Assembly: GCA_003445475.1 (NCBI GenBank) | Contig: DMDP01000090.1 | Span: 1 to 5,678, forward strand | From: Peptococcaceae bacterium | GTDB lineage: Bacteria > Bacillota > Desulfotomaculia > Desulfotomaculales > UBA12532 | Direction: 5' to 3' | DNA length: 5,678 nt | Part shown: piece after piece, positions 1-4,634 of the stretch | How positions within the stretch are numbered: position 1 is the first letter of the stretch | Layout: each line of letters opens with the position of its first letter | The notes under the pieces: model-generated | What the model saw: the letters and a program-made list of their open reading frames with translations, nothing else | The model's database searches: none | Told to the model about the DNA's origin: nothing | Position numbers and translations under genes: made by a program

Positions 1-402
1 CTCAAGGTCATTGACCTGCTGTACCGCGGCCACTTCGGCGACATGTTCGCCGGGACCACGGCCTCGAACCTGTTCCTTGTGGAGATGATCGTCGGGGTAA
101 TCATCCCGATCATCATGTACGCCACGCCGAGCATCAGGAACAACCCCGGCGGCCTGATCCTGGCTTCGTCGCTGGTGGTCGGCGGCGTGATCCTGAACCG
201 GCTGAACGTGGTCTTCACCGGGATGGCGGAGGCCATGGGCGGTTCCTACTTCCCGTCCTGGATGGAGTTCACGGTTACCGCCGGCCTGATTGCGGGTGCG
301 GTCCTGGTGTACTGCTTCGTCGTGGAGAATTTCTCGATTCTCCCCGAGGAGCACGCGGCCAAGCCGTCCGTGGTCGGCAAAGGCGTGGCGGCCCAGGCAT
401 AA
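1..402 (+). CDS. HybB/NrfD-family integral membrane subunit (C-terminal part)
   Basis: The gene enters from the left edge, with its reading frame open at base 1; 133 residues remain. Three hydrophobic helices are visible, at about residues 24-43, 51-71 and 85-109 of the visible part, followed by a polar tail ending in TAA (400-402). The segment NRLNVVFTGM followed by YFPSWMEFTVTAG is typical of the last helices of the HybB/NrfD/PsrC family, which carries electrons between a periplasmic or membrane iron-sulfur subunit and the quinone pool without needing heme. Family members serve NiFe hydrogenase 2, polysulfide reductase and some formate dehydrogenases. Because fdhE follows, the partner here is probably a formate dehydrogenase, although a hydrogenase is equally possible from this fragment alone. 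Many databases would label it 'Ni/Fe-hydrogenase cytochrome b subunit'. A strong terminator follows within 22 bases, so it is the last gene of its operon. Confidence 0.85.
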   Translation, partial: LKVIDLLYRGHFGDMFAGTTASNLFLVEMIVGVIIPIIMYATPSIRNNPGGLILASSLVVGGVILNRLNVVFTGMAEAMGGSYFPSWMEFTVTAGLIAGAVLVYCFVVENFSILPEEHAAKPSVVGKGVAAQA

Positions 403-423
403 GCCTGTGTTACAAGATACTAG

Positions 424-454
424 GGGGACGGAGTTGATTTCCGTCCCCTTTTTT
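424..454 (+). terminator. Intrinsic terminator of the HybB/NrfD-type gene
   Basis: A perfect 9-bp stem GGGGACGGA (424-432) / TCCGTCCCC (440-448) with a 7-nt loop is followed directly by six T (449-454). It lies 21 bases after the TAA of the upstream gene and is a classic Rho-independent terminator on the + strand. Confidence 0.95.
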
Positions 455-462
455 GTTAGGAT
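434..462 (+). promoter_or_regulatory. Possible sigma-A promoter of fdhE, embedded in the terminator
   Basis: TTGATT (434-439) lies 17 nt from TAGGAT (457-462), each matching the sigma-A consensus at four of six positions. The -35 would sit in the terminator loop and the spacer would hold the 3' stem arm and the T-run. Transcription would start near 469, leaving a leader of about 49 nt before the fdhE ATG at 518. Both hexamers are mediocre, so read-through from upstream is the alternative. Confidence 0.35.
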
Positions 463-500
463 GATGGCGTGCCCATTTGGGTGGAGCGTTTGCGCAAGAG

Positions 501-510
501 GGAGAAGGAG
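501..510 (+). promoter_or_regulatory. fdhE: Ribosome binding site deciding the fdhE start
   Basis: GGAGAAGGAG at 501-510 lies 7 nt before ATG 518. The in-frame ATGs at 461 and 464 have only the T-run and TTAGG before them and no comparable site, so 518 is preferred. Confidence 0.75.
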
Positions 511-517
511 TGGGAAA

Positions 518-1339
518 ATGTCTCGCCCGCCGGAAGTTTTCGTTCCCGAAGACATGATCGCGTTTTACAAAGAGCTGCTTGGCATTACCCCTGACGAGGG
601 AACGGTACGCGCGGCACCTCCGGGCCCGGAGGAAAAGAAGCAGTGGGAGGCGGGCGTGCCGCTCCTGCTGGTGGCTCCCCCGTCCGTCGACACGGCGGCA
701 TTCTTTGCCCTGTTGCGGCGCGTGGCGGATGCCGCCGTCAAGCACAACCCGGGGCTGGCGCAAGACGTGACGCAGGTGCTGGAAGCTCTGCCGGCCGACC
801 CGGTGGAACAGGAAATGTTTGTCGCTTCCGTGCTGTCACGTGAAGGCACCCGCCTGGAGCAACTGGTGCGTGATGCGCATCTATCGCCGGAGACCCTGGG
901 CTTTCTCGTCAACCATGCTTTGAAGCCGATTATGCGTGCCTATGCTCAAGAAGCGGCCGGGTGGTGTAATACGGAAGAGTGGCAGCGCGGCATCTGCCCG
1001 GTCTGCGGCGGCCGCCCGAGCCTGGCCATTCTGGAGAAGGAGGTTGGCCGCCGCTACCTGTACTGCGGCCTGTGTGAAACCCGCTGGCGCTACAAGCGCA
1101 TAGGATGTCCCTTCTGCGAGACGGAGGCACCGGACGGGCAGGAGTTCTTCACCCTGGAAGGAAACGACAAGTACCGTATCTACGTGTGCAGCACTTGCCG
1201 GGGGTACCTCAAGACCATCGACGAGCGCCGGGCCGGCGAAGAAGAAATCGATCTCTTTTGGGAAGATATCGGCACCGTGCATTTGGATATCCTGGCCATG
1301 CGGGAGGGGTACGTCAACCGGAGTCTGGAACCGGTTTAG
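518..1339 (+). CDS. fdhE: FdhE-like formate dehydrogenase accessory (maturation) protein
   Basis: The protein is 273 aa, slightly shorter than the roughly 300 aa of enterobacterial FdhE. The N-terminal half (about 1-150) is helical and variable. The C-terminal half carries four paired-cysteine motifs: CPVC (160-163), CGLC (183-186, followed by ETRW), CPFC (197-200) and CSTC (224-227). This CxxC set, with YCGLCETRW and GCPFC, is the FdhE signature. FdhE is a cytoplasmic metal-binding factor that binds the catalytic subunit of membrane formate dehydrogenases and is needed for their activity; it is not part of the mature enzyme. ATG 518 is chosen for its ribosome binding site. The frame is open back to 290, but that stretch overlaps the preceding membrane gene and the terminator. 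It stands between two terminators, so it is probably transcribed alone or by read-through from the upstream redox operon. Confidence 0.93.
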   Translation: MSRPPEVFVPEDMIAFYKELLGITPDEGTVRAAPPGPEEKKQWEAGVPLLLVAPPSVDTAAFFALLRRVADAAVKHNPGLAQDVTQVLEALPADPVEQEMFVASVLSREGTRLEQLVRDAHLSPETLGFLVNHALKPIMRAYAQEAAGWCNTEEWQRGICPVCGGRPSLAILEKEVGRRYLYCGLCETRWRYKRIGCPFCETEAPDGQEFFTLEGNDKYRIYVCSTCRGYLKTIDERRAGEEEIDLFWEDIGTVHLDILAMREGYVNRSLEPV

Positions 1340-1345
1340 GCTGAG

Positions 1346-1373
1346 GCGCACGGACGCGGTCCGTGCGCTTTTT
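1346..1373 (+). terminator. Intrinsic terminator of fdhE
   Basis: A perfect 10-bp stem GCGCACGGAC (1346-1355) / GTCCGTGCGC (1359-1368) with a 3-nt loop is followed by five T (1369-1373). It starts 6 nt after the fdhE TAG. Confidence 0.95.
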
Positions 1374-1393
1374 CGCGCACGCGGGGGCCGTTC

Positions 1394-1407
1394 GCAAGCT
1401 TGCAAGC
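1394..1407 (+). repeat. Overlapping palindromes, possible operator
   Basis: GCAAGCTTGCAAGC contains two overlapping perfect 10-bp palindromes, GCAAGCTTGC (1394-1403) and GCTTGCAAGC (1398-1407). It ends 6 bases before the -35 of the next promoter, a usual place for an activator or repressor site. No regulator is identified. Confidence 0.4.
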
Positions 1408-1413
1408 CCGTAA

Positions 1414-1442
1414 TTGCTTTGCCGGGAGTTATCCGTTATTAT
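1414..1442 (+). promoter_or_regulatory. Sigma-A promoter of the 29-codon membrane mini-gene
   Basis: TTGCTT (1414-1419), a 17-nt spacer and TATTAT (1437-1442, five of six consensus bases). Transcription would start near 1449, about 29 nt before the ATG at 1478. It lies just after the fdhE terminator, so the mini-gene probably has its own transcript. Confidence 0.65.
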
Positions 1443-1477
1443 GTACTTAACCAATCAATTTCCTGGGGGTGAGGCGA

Positions 1478-1567
1478 ATGGAGCGGTGGTTGTTGGCGCT
1501 TATTCTCTATGGGGCTATTCCTTTGTTCATGATCCTCGGCGCGATCCTGCCTTCCGAAGACCACTAG
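1478..1567 (+). CDS. Single-helix membrane mini-protein, 29 aa, function unknown
   Basis: This short gene runs from ATG to TAG (1565-1567). GGGGGTGAGG (1465-1474) gives it a ribosome binding site 3 nt before the ATG, which is a tight spacing, and a sigma-A promoter lies just upstream. The product starts MERW, continues as a hydrophobic run of about 20 residues (LLALILYGAIPLFMILGAIL, with an internal proline), and ends PSEDH. That is the layout of a one-pass membrane peptide with an acidic tail. I do not recognise the family. Comparable tiny proteins (KdpF, CydX and others) are accessory subunits of membrane complexes, but the sequence does not match those I remember. The next promoter begins 39 bases later and no terminator lies between, so transcription could run on into the nickel/cobalt leader. 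Presence of promoter, ribosome binding site and a coherent membrane segment is the case for it being real. Confidence 0.6.
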   Translation: MERWLLALILYGAIPLFMILGAILPSEDH

Positions 1568-1605
1568 GGGGGTTCGGCGGCGCCTGATACTGTGCCAACA
1601 AGTGC

Positions 1606-1634
1606 TTGACTCGGGGACATACCTGTATTATATT
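1606..1634 (+). promoter_or_regulatory. Strong sigma-A promoter of the nickel/cobalt uptake operon
   Basis: TTGACT (1606-1611, five of six) and TATATT (1629-1634, five of six) are separated by 17 nt, the optimal spacing. The start of transcription is expected near 1641, giving a leader of about 220 nt before the lipoprotein ATG at 1865. TATTAT at 1626-1631 is a poorer -10 because its spacer is only 14 nt. Confidence 0.8.
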
Positions 1635-1640
1635 GACTAA

Positions 1641-1864
1641 CAAACGGCGGTCGGAGCCGCCGGAGTCATTATCGGGTAACCGCCGGCAAGGCTGGAGACG
1701 GCAACCTAAAGAAGTAAATACAAAGGAGAACCGAGCCACGGAGGTTCGGGAATGGACCGTACTTCCGTGGCGCTTTGTTTTTGGGGGTGATAGGCCAACG
1801 TACAGAGGGTAGCGCCTGAAGGGGCCTTTCTTCTGTGACTTTCGCTATCTGAGGAGGGAAAGAA
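1641..1864 (+). promoter_or_regulatory. Structured 5' leader RNA, candidate metal- or ligand-responsive attenuator (orphan riboswitch)
   Basis: The leader between the promoter and the lipoprotein gene has no open frame with a convincing ribosome binding site but is rich in helices. CGGCGG (1645-1650) pairs with CCGCCG (1657-1662), or CGGCGGT (1645-1651) pairs with ACCGCCG (1679-1685); the two exclude each other. CGG-GTAA-CCG (1673-1682) would be a short GNRA-type tetraloop hairpin, and CCGGC-AAG-GCTGG (1683-1695) another. An A-rich linker (1703-1730) follows. Next, CCGAGCC (1731-1737) can pair with GGTTCGG (1743-1749), which would block the terminator stem 1735-1771. Further down, TAGCG (1810-1814) can pair with CGCTA (1843-1847) next to the ribosome binding site GAGGAGGG (1851-1858). 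This arrangement of folded domain, antiterminator and terminator is typical of a riboswitch. The downstream genes suggest Ni2+, Co2+ or a cobalamin-related ligand, but I could not match a known class. Confidence 0.6.
1735..1782 (+). terminator. Leader attenuator terminator
   Basis: GCCACGGA (1735-1742) pairs perfectly with TCCGTGGC (1764-1771). An inner helix GGTTC (1743-1747) / GGACC (1754-1758) caps it, with a short bulge on the 3' side. A T-rich tract follows (TTT at 1774-1776, G, then five T at 1778-1782). It lies 83 bases before the first gene, so it must be conditionally bypassed for the operon to be expressed. Confidence 0.75.
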
Positions 1865-2701
1865 ATGAGAAAGAATTTCATTCCTGCCGCGCTGATATTT
1901 GTGCTGGTGATCGGCGCCTTGCTAACCGGTTGTGGTGGCGGCACCGCACCAGAAACCGAGTCGCAAGACGTGGCCAAAACCGGGACGCTCGAATTTCGCG
2001 CTAACGGGGAAGATTTCATCCGCCAGGGGTTTGTTTCGAAGGACGGCTGGGCCCTTGCCTTCGATCACGTCTATGTTACCCTTGCCGATGTCACCGCGTA
2101 TCAGGCCAGTCCTCCCTATGATCCGGACAAGGGTGGGGACGTCCAGGCCAAGGTCAAGGTAAGCCTCCCCGGTACGCATACCGTAGACCTGGCGGAGGGT
2201 GATGAAAACGCTCCGCCCATCCTGGTCGGCGAAGTGAAGGACGCGCCTGCAGGTCATTATAACGCCATATCCTGGAAGATGATCAAGGCACCCGAAGGTC
2301 CCGCCGAGGGGTATGCTCTCGTTATTATCGGCAAGGCGGAGAAGGAAGGAAGGACCATTGACTTTAATATTAAATTCGATCAGCAGTATGCCTTCACGGG
2401 CGGAGAATATGTTGGTGACCAGCGCAAGGGCATCCTCGAGGAGAACGGCACCGCCGACCTGGAGATGACCTTCCACTTTGACCACATCTTCGGCGACGCC
2501 GAAACACCTGCCGATGACGAACTGAACGTCGGTGCCTTGGGCTTCGAACCCTTTGCCGCGCTGGCCGAAAACGGCAAGGTGGACGCCGATACGGCTGCGC
2601 TCAAGGCCAGGCTCTCTCCGGCCGATTACCAGAAGCTGGAGGAAGTGCTGCCGACTCTCGGGCACGTGGGCGAGGGCCACTGCCACTGCGAAGCTATATA
2701 G
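1865..2701 (+). CDS. Lipoprotein with His/Cys-rich C-terminus, first gene of the Ni/Co uptake operon; function unknown
   Basis: The protein is 278 aa. ATG 1865 follows GAGGAGGG (1851-1858) by 6 nt. A basic start (MRKN), a hydrophobic segment to residue 20 and the lipobox LTGC (20-23) mark a lipoprotein cut before Cys23 and anchored outside the cytoplasmic membrane. Residues about 40-135 look like a beta-sandwich: FDHVYVTLADVTAY (66-79), then a HTVDLAEG segment near 105-112, then DAPAGHYNAISW. This spacing distantly recalls DUF4382-type lipoproteins, but I cannot assign the family. A second stretch, FHFDHIFGD, puts histidines at 204 and 207, and the protein ends HVGEGHCHC plus three residues (267-278). 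The mature protein is acidic. The His/Cys sites, extracellular anchor and placement just upstream of an ECF metal importer suggest a metal-capture or metal-sensing role, which is inference. It is not the DUF4198-type NikK I would expect here. Only the 74-base gap with a hairpin separates it from nikL. Confidence 0.85.
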   Translation: MRKNFIPAALIFVLVIGALLTGCGGGTAPETESQDVAKTGTLEFRANGEDFIRQGFVSKDGWALAFDHVYVTLADVTAYQASPPYDPDKGGDVQAKVKVSLPGTHTVDLAEGDENAPPILVGEVKDAPAGHYNAISWKMIKAPEGPAEGYALVIIGKAEKEGRTIDFNIKFDQQYAFTGGEYVGDQRKGILEENGTADLEMTFHFDHIFGDAETPADDELNVGALGFEPFAALAENGKVDADTAALKARLSPADYQKLEEVLPTLGHVGEGHCHCEAI

Positions 2702-2715
2702 ACGTTGGGTGGACA

Positions 2716-2753
2716 ACCCTCTCCTCCCGGGGATCGGCCCGGGAGGAGAGGGT
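2716..2753 (+). promoter_or_regulatory. Long perfect hairpin between the lipoprotein gene and nikL
   Basis: CCCTCTCCTCCCGGG (2717-2731) pairs with CCCGGGAGGAGAGGG (2738-2752) around a 6-nt loop. One more A-T pair (2716/2753) makes 16 perfect bp. No T-run follows, so it is unlikely to be a full intrinsic terminator. More likely it protects or processes the mRNA and sets a higher level of the lipoprotein than of the transporter. Its 5' arm contains CCTCC, complementary to GGAGG in the nikL ribosome binding site (2765-2769). Confidence 0.7.
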
Positions 2754-2775
2754 CCCTGCGTAAAGGAGGTTGACG

Positions 2776-3216
2776 ATGAAGCAAAAACTGTTTGTTGCCC
2801 TGGCCGTCTCTTTTATTCTGGTGGCTATTCCGGTCACAGCGTTTGCCCACGGGGCCAGGATTACGTACCAGACCAGAACGGCCATAGAGATTACCGCCGC
2901 CTACGATACGGGCGAGCCCATGGAAGGAGCCCAGGTAACGATTTACGCACCCGATGACCCTTCGACTCCCTGCTTCACCGGGGTGTGCGATGAGAACGGG
3001 CGCTTCACCTTTACGCCCGATCTTTCCAAGCCGGGGACCTGGGATGTCCAGGTGCGCCACGCCGGCCACGGCGGGATCATTCATATTCCTGTGGGTGAGG
3101 AGACGGCGGCACAGGGAGGCACCTGCTACACCCCGTTGCAGATCGTCCTGATGGCGGCCTGCGTGGTATGGGGGTTGGTGGGCACGGCGCTGTTTTTTGC
3201 GAGGAGGAAGGCTTGA
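2776..3216 (+). CDS. nikL: NikL/CbiL-like auxiliary component of the ECF Ni/Co transporter
   Basis: The protein is 146 aa. ATG 2776 has AAAGGAGG (2762-2769) 6 nt upstream; the in-frame TTG at 2770 abuts that site and is unlikely to be the start. A signal peptide (1-24) ends TAFA, so cleavage would leave His25 as the new N-terminus (HGARITY...). Residues about 28-107 form an Ig-like or carboxypeptidase-regulatory-like fold (GEPMEGAQVTIYAP, then DENGRFTF, GTWDVQVRHAGHGG), and a C-terminal helix (about 120-141) ends in FARRKA, giving an outside domain with one membrane anchor. Histidines cluster at 95, 98 and 103. This is the layout of NikL, the component that replaces CbiN/NikN in some nickel systems and is thought to help load metal into the M subunit. 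Its TGA overlaps the cbiM ATG by one base (TGATG, 3214-3218). Weak sequence conservation of the family is the main doubt. Confidence 0.75.
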   Translation: MKQKLFVALAVSFILVAIPVTAFAHGARITYQTRTAIEITAAYDTGEPMEGAQVTIYAPDDPSTPCFTGVCDENGRFTFTPDLSKPGTWDVQVRHAGHGGIIHIPVGEETAAQGGTCYTPLQIVLMAACVVWGLVGTALFFARRKA

Positions 3217-3854
3217 TGCATATCCCGGATGGTATTCTGCCCGCTTCCGTTTGCCTCGGCGGGTACGCGACGGCCGGGGCGGCTACCTGGTATAGTCTCC
3301 GGAAGATACGCCGTAAAGAGAATCCCCGTGAGGGTATCCCCAAGGCGTCACTTCTTACGGCTGCCTTTTTTGTGGCTTCGTGGATCCACGTTCCGGTGCC
3401 TCCCACCAGCGTCCACCTGGTACTCAACGGGCTTTTGGGGGTGGTGCTGGGGTATTACGCTTTTCCGGCCATTCTCATCGGCCTCTTTTTCCAGGCGGTG
3501 ATGTTCCAGCACGGCGGCCTGACGACGCTGGGAGTGAATGCCACCGTTATGGGAGTACCGGCGCTCCTGGCCTACTACGTGTTTCGGCTCCGCAACTTCC
3601 TTGGCAAGGGCAGCCGGGTTGGAACGGGCTTGTGCGCTTTCCTGGCCGGGGCGCTTGGCATCGGCCTTGCGGCGGCGGCCGCCATGACCATTCTGATTAC
3701 GACAATGCCTGCCGGGATCGGTACCGAGGCGGAGCGAACGAGTATTTACGCCCTGACCCTGGCCCATGTCCCGCTAATGGTCATCGAAGGCGCCTTCACG
3801 GCCCTGGTGGCCCTGTTCCTCCAACGGGTAAAACCGATGCTGCTGGAGGGCTGA
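3216..3854 (+). CDS. cbiM: CbiM/NikM, substrate-binding membrane subunit of the ECF Ni/Co importer
   Basis: The protein is 212 aa. ATG 3216 follows GAGGAGGAAG (3201-3210) and is fixed by the invariant N-terminus MHIPDG, whose Met1 amine and His2 chelate the metal. A start further upstream would destroy this site. The second metal ligand is present in PPTSVH67LVLNGLLG; in the solved NikM structure the equivalent residue is also His67. Next come FQHGGLTTLGVNATVMG (97-113) and further helices (about 6-7 in all), ending in a short cytoplasmic tail. CbiM is the S-component that binds Ni2+ or Co2+ in the membrane. The SVHLVLNG variant, together with a NikL partner and no cbiN, leans towards nickel, but sequence does not separate the two metals reliably. 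It overlaps nikL by one base and is followed by cbiQ after 3 bases, so translation is probably coupled. Confidence 0.94.
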   Translation: MHIPDGILPASVCLGGYATAGAATWYSLRKIRRKENPREGIPKASLLTAAFFVASWIHVPVPPTSVHLVLNGLLGVVLGYYAFPAILIGLFFQAVMFQHGGLTTLGVNATVMGVPALLAYYVFRLRNFLGKGSRVGTGLCAFLAGALGIGLAAAAAMTILITTMPAGIGTEAERTSIYALTLAHVPLMVIEGAFTALVALFLQRVKPMLLEG

Positions 3855-3857
3855 TGC

Positions 3858-4634
3858 GTGAAGTTACGGTTGGACGCTTACGTCGATCTCGCCTCTCCCC
3901 TGCACTGTTGGGAGCCAAGGTGTAAACTCGTAGCCCTCACCGCGTTGATTTTTGCCTTTTCCTTTGTTCGCGAACTGCGCCTTTTGCCGGCGATGCTGGC
4001 GGTCAGCACCGTTCTGTATGTTCTGTCGAGGCTCCCCCTTTCTTTTCTCGTGGCCCGGCTGCGTTTGCCCGGCTTCTTCTTCCTGGTCGTGGCCTTACTT
4101 CTGCCTTTTCTCTCGGGCACGACCCCCTTTTTTCATCTCGGGCCTCTCGTCGTAAAAAAGGAGGGCTGCCTGCACCTGCTCTTAATCACGGTCAAATTTC
4201 TTTCCATCCTGACCGCCGGGATCGTCCTTTTCGGCACCACGCGCTTGCTAACGCTCGTCAAGGCCATGGCGGCGCTGGGTCTGCCCACCATCCTGGCCGA
4301 CATGACCGTTTTCTCCTACCGGTACCTCTATGAAATCGGCGATAACCTGAGGGCGATGCAAACGGGTACGCGCCTCCGGGGGTTTCGCACCCGATCTTTC
4401 AGGGGCCTCGGCACTCTTGCTTCGCTGGTGGGCACGCTTCTGGTACACAGCTACGAGCAGGCGGACAGCGTTTTTAAAGCGGCGACCTTGCGCGGGTACG
4501 GCCGGTCCGTCTCGAGCCGCGGCGATTTTCAAGCGCACCCACAGGACCTGGCCGGCCTCCTGGTCGGTCTCCTCACGGCGGCGGCATTCGTTGTTGCCGA
4601 GATGTTCCTGCGGCAATGGGGAGGGAAGCCTTAA
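3858..4634 (+). CDS. cbiQ: CbiQ/NikQ, transmembrane coupling (T) subunit of the ECF importer
   Basis: The protein is 258 aa and starts at GTG 3858, 7 nt after GGAGGG (3845-3850, inside the cbiM end). An in-frame TGA at 3852 rules out a start further upstream. The N-terminus (LDAYVDLASPLHCWEPRCKL) has the usual form leading into helix 1. Hydrophobic helices lie at about 24-38, 43-58, 71-88, 106-126 and 231-250. The two cytoplasmic coupling helices carry the RG signatures GTRLRGF (170-176) and AATLRGYG (208-215), which dock onto grooves of the ATPase and transmit its motion to CbiM. Residues 147-171 (ADMTVFSYRYLYEIGDN to AMQTGT) are typical of the family. TAA 4632-4634 overlaps the cbiO ATG by one base. 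Confidence 0.95.
   Translation: MKLRLDAYVDLASPLHCWEPRCKLVALTALIFAFSFVRELRLLPAMLAVSTVLYVLSRLPLSFLVARLRLPGFFFLVVALLLPFLSGTTPFFHLGPLVVKKEGCLHLLLITVKFLSILTAGIVLFGTTRLLTLVKAMAALGLPTILADMTVFSYRYLYEIGDNLRAMQTGTRLRGFRTRSFRGLGTLASLVGTLLVHSYEQADSVFKAATLRGYGRSVSSRGDFQAHPQDLAGLLVGLLTAAAFVVAEMFLRQWGGKP

Noticed and set aside
290..517. In-frame N-terminal extension of FdhE
   Set aside because: It would overlap the membrane gene in another frame and translate through the terminator; the extension is Arg/Trp/Ser-rich shadow sequence and ATG 518 has a strong ribosome binding site.
1599..1608. CAAG-TG-CTTG dyad overlapping the -35 of the operon promoter as a NikR-type operator
   Set aside because: The arms are only 4 bp and do not resemble the spaced GTATGA-type NikR site; it could easily arise by chance.
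1683..1706. B12-box-like string (GGCTGGAGACGGC resembles the end of the cobalamin riboswitch consensus)
   Set aside because: The rest of the cobalamin aptamer core is not present, and the promoter at 1606-1634 leaves only about 45 nt of RNA upstream, too little for the class.
1700..1706. SAM-I riboswitch core (GGCAACC)
   Set aside because: Only this short string matches; the flanking conserved helices and the GGTGC element are missing and the downstream genes do not fit.
1641..1735. NiCo (czcD) riboswitch
   Set aside because: The gene context fits and CGGCAAC is present at 1699-1705, but I do not see the other conserved segments (GCAGGCAA and GCAGCCGGGC types) nor the fourth stem directly after CGGCAAC.
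1606..1812. 68-codon open frame across the leader
   Set aside because: Its ATG lies within the promoter, before the expected transcript start, and the frame crosses the attenuator hairpin with no ribosome binding site or recognisable protein.
1922..2716. Long open frame on the minus strand opposite the lipoprotein gene
   Set aside because: It mirrors a GC-rich coding gene with a lipobox and ribosome binding site; the opposite-strand product has no coherent features.
3854..3925. ATG overlapping the cbiM stop (TGATG at 3852-3856) as the next gene's start
   Set aside because: It opens only a short frame ending at 3925; the CbiQ frame begins at GTG 3858, which has GGAGGG at good spacing and matches the family N-terminus.
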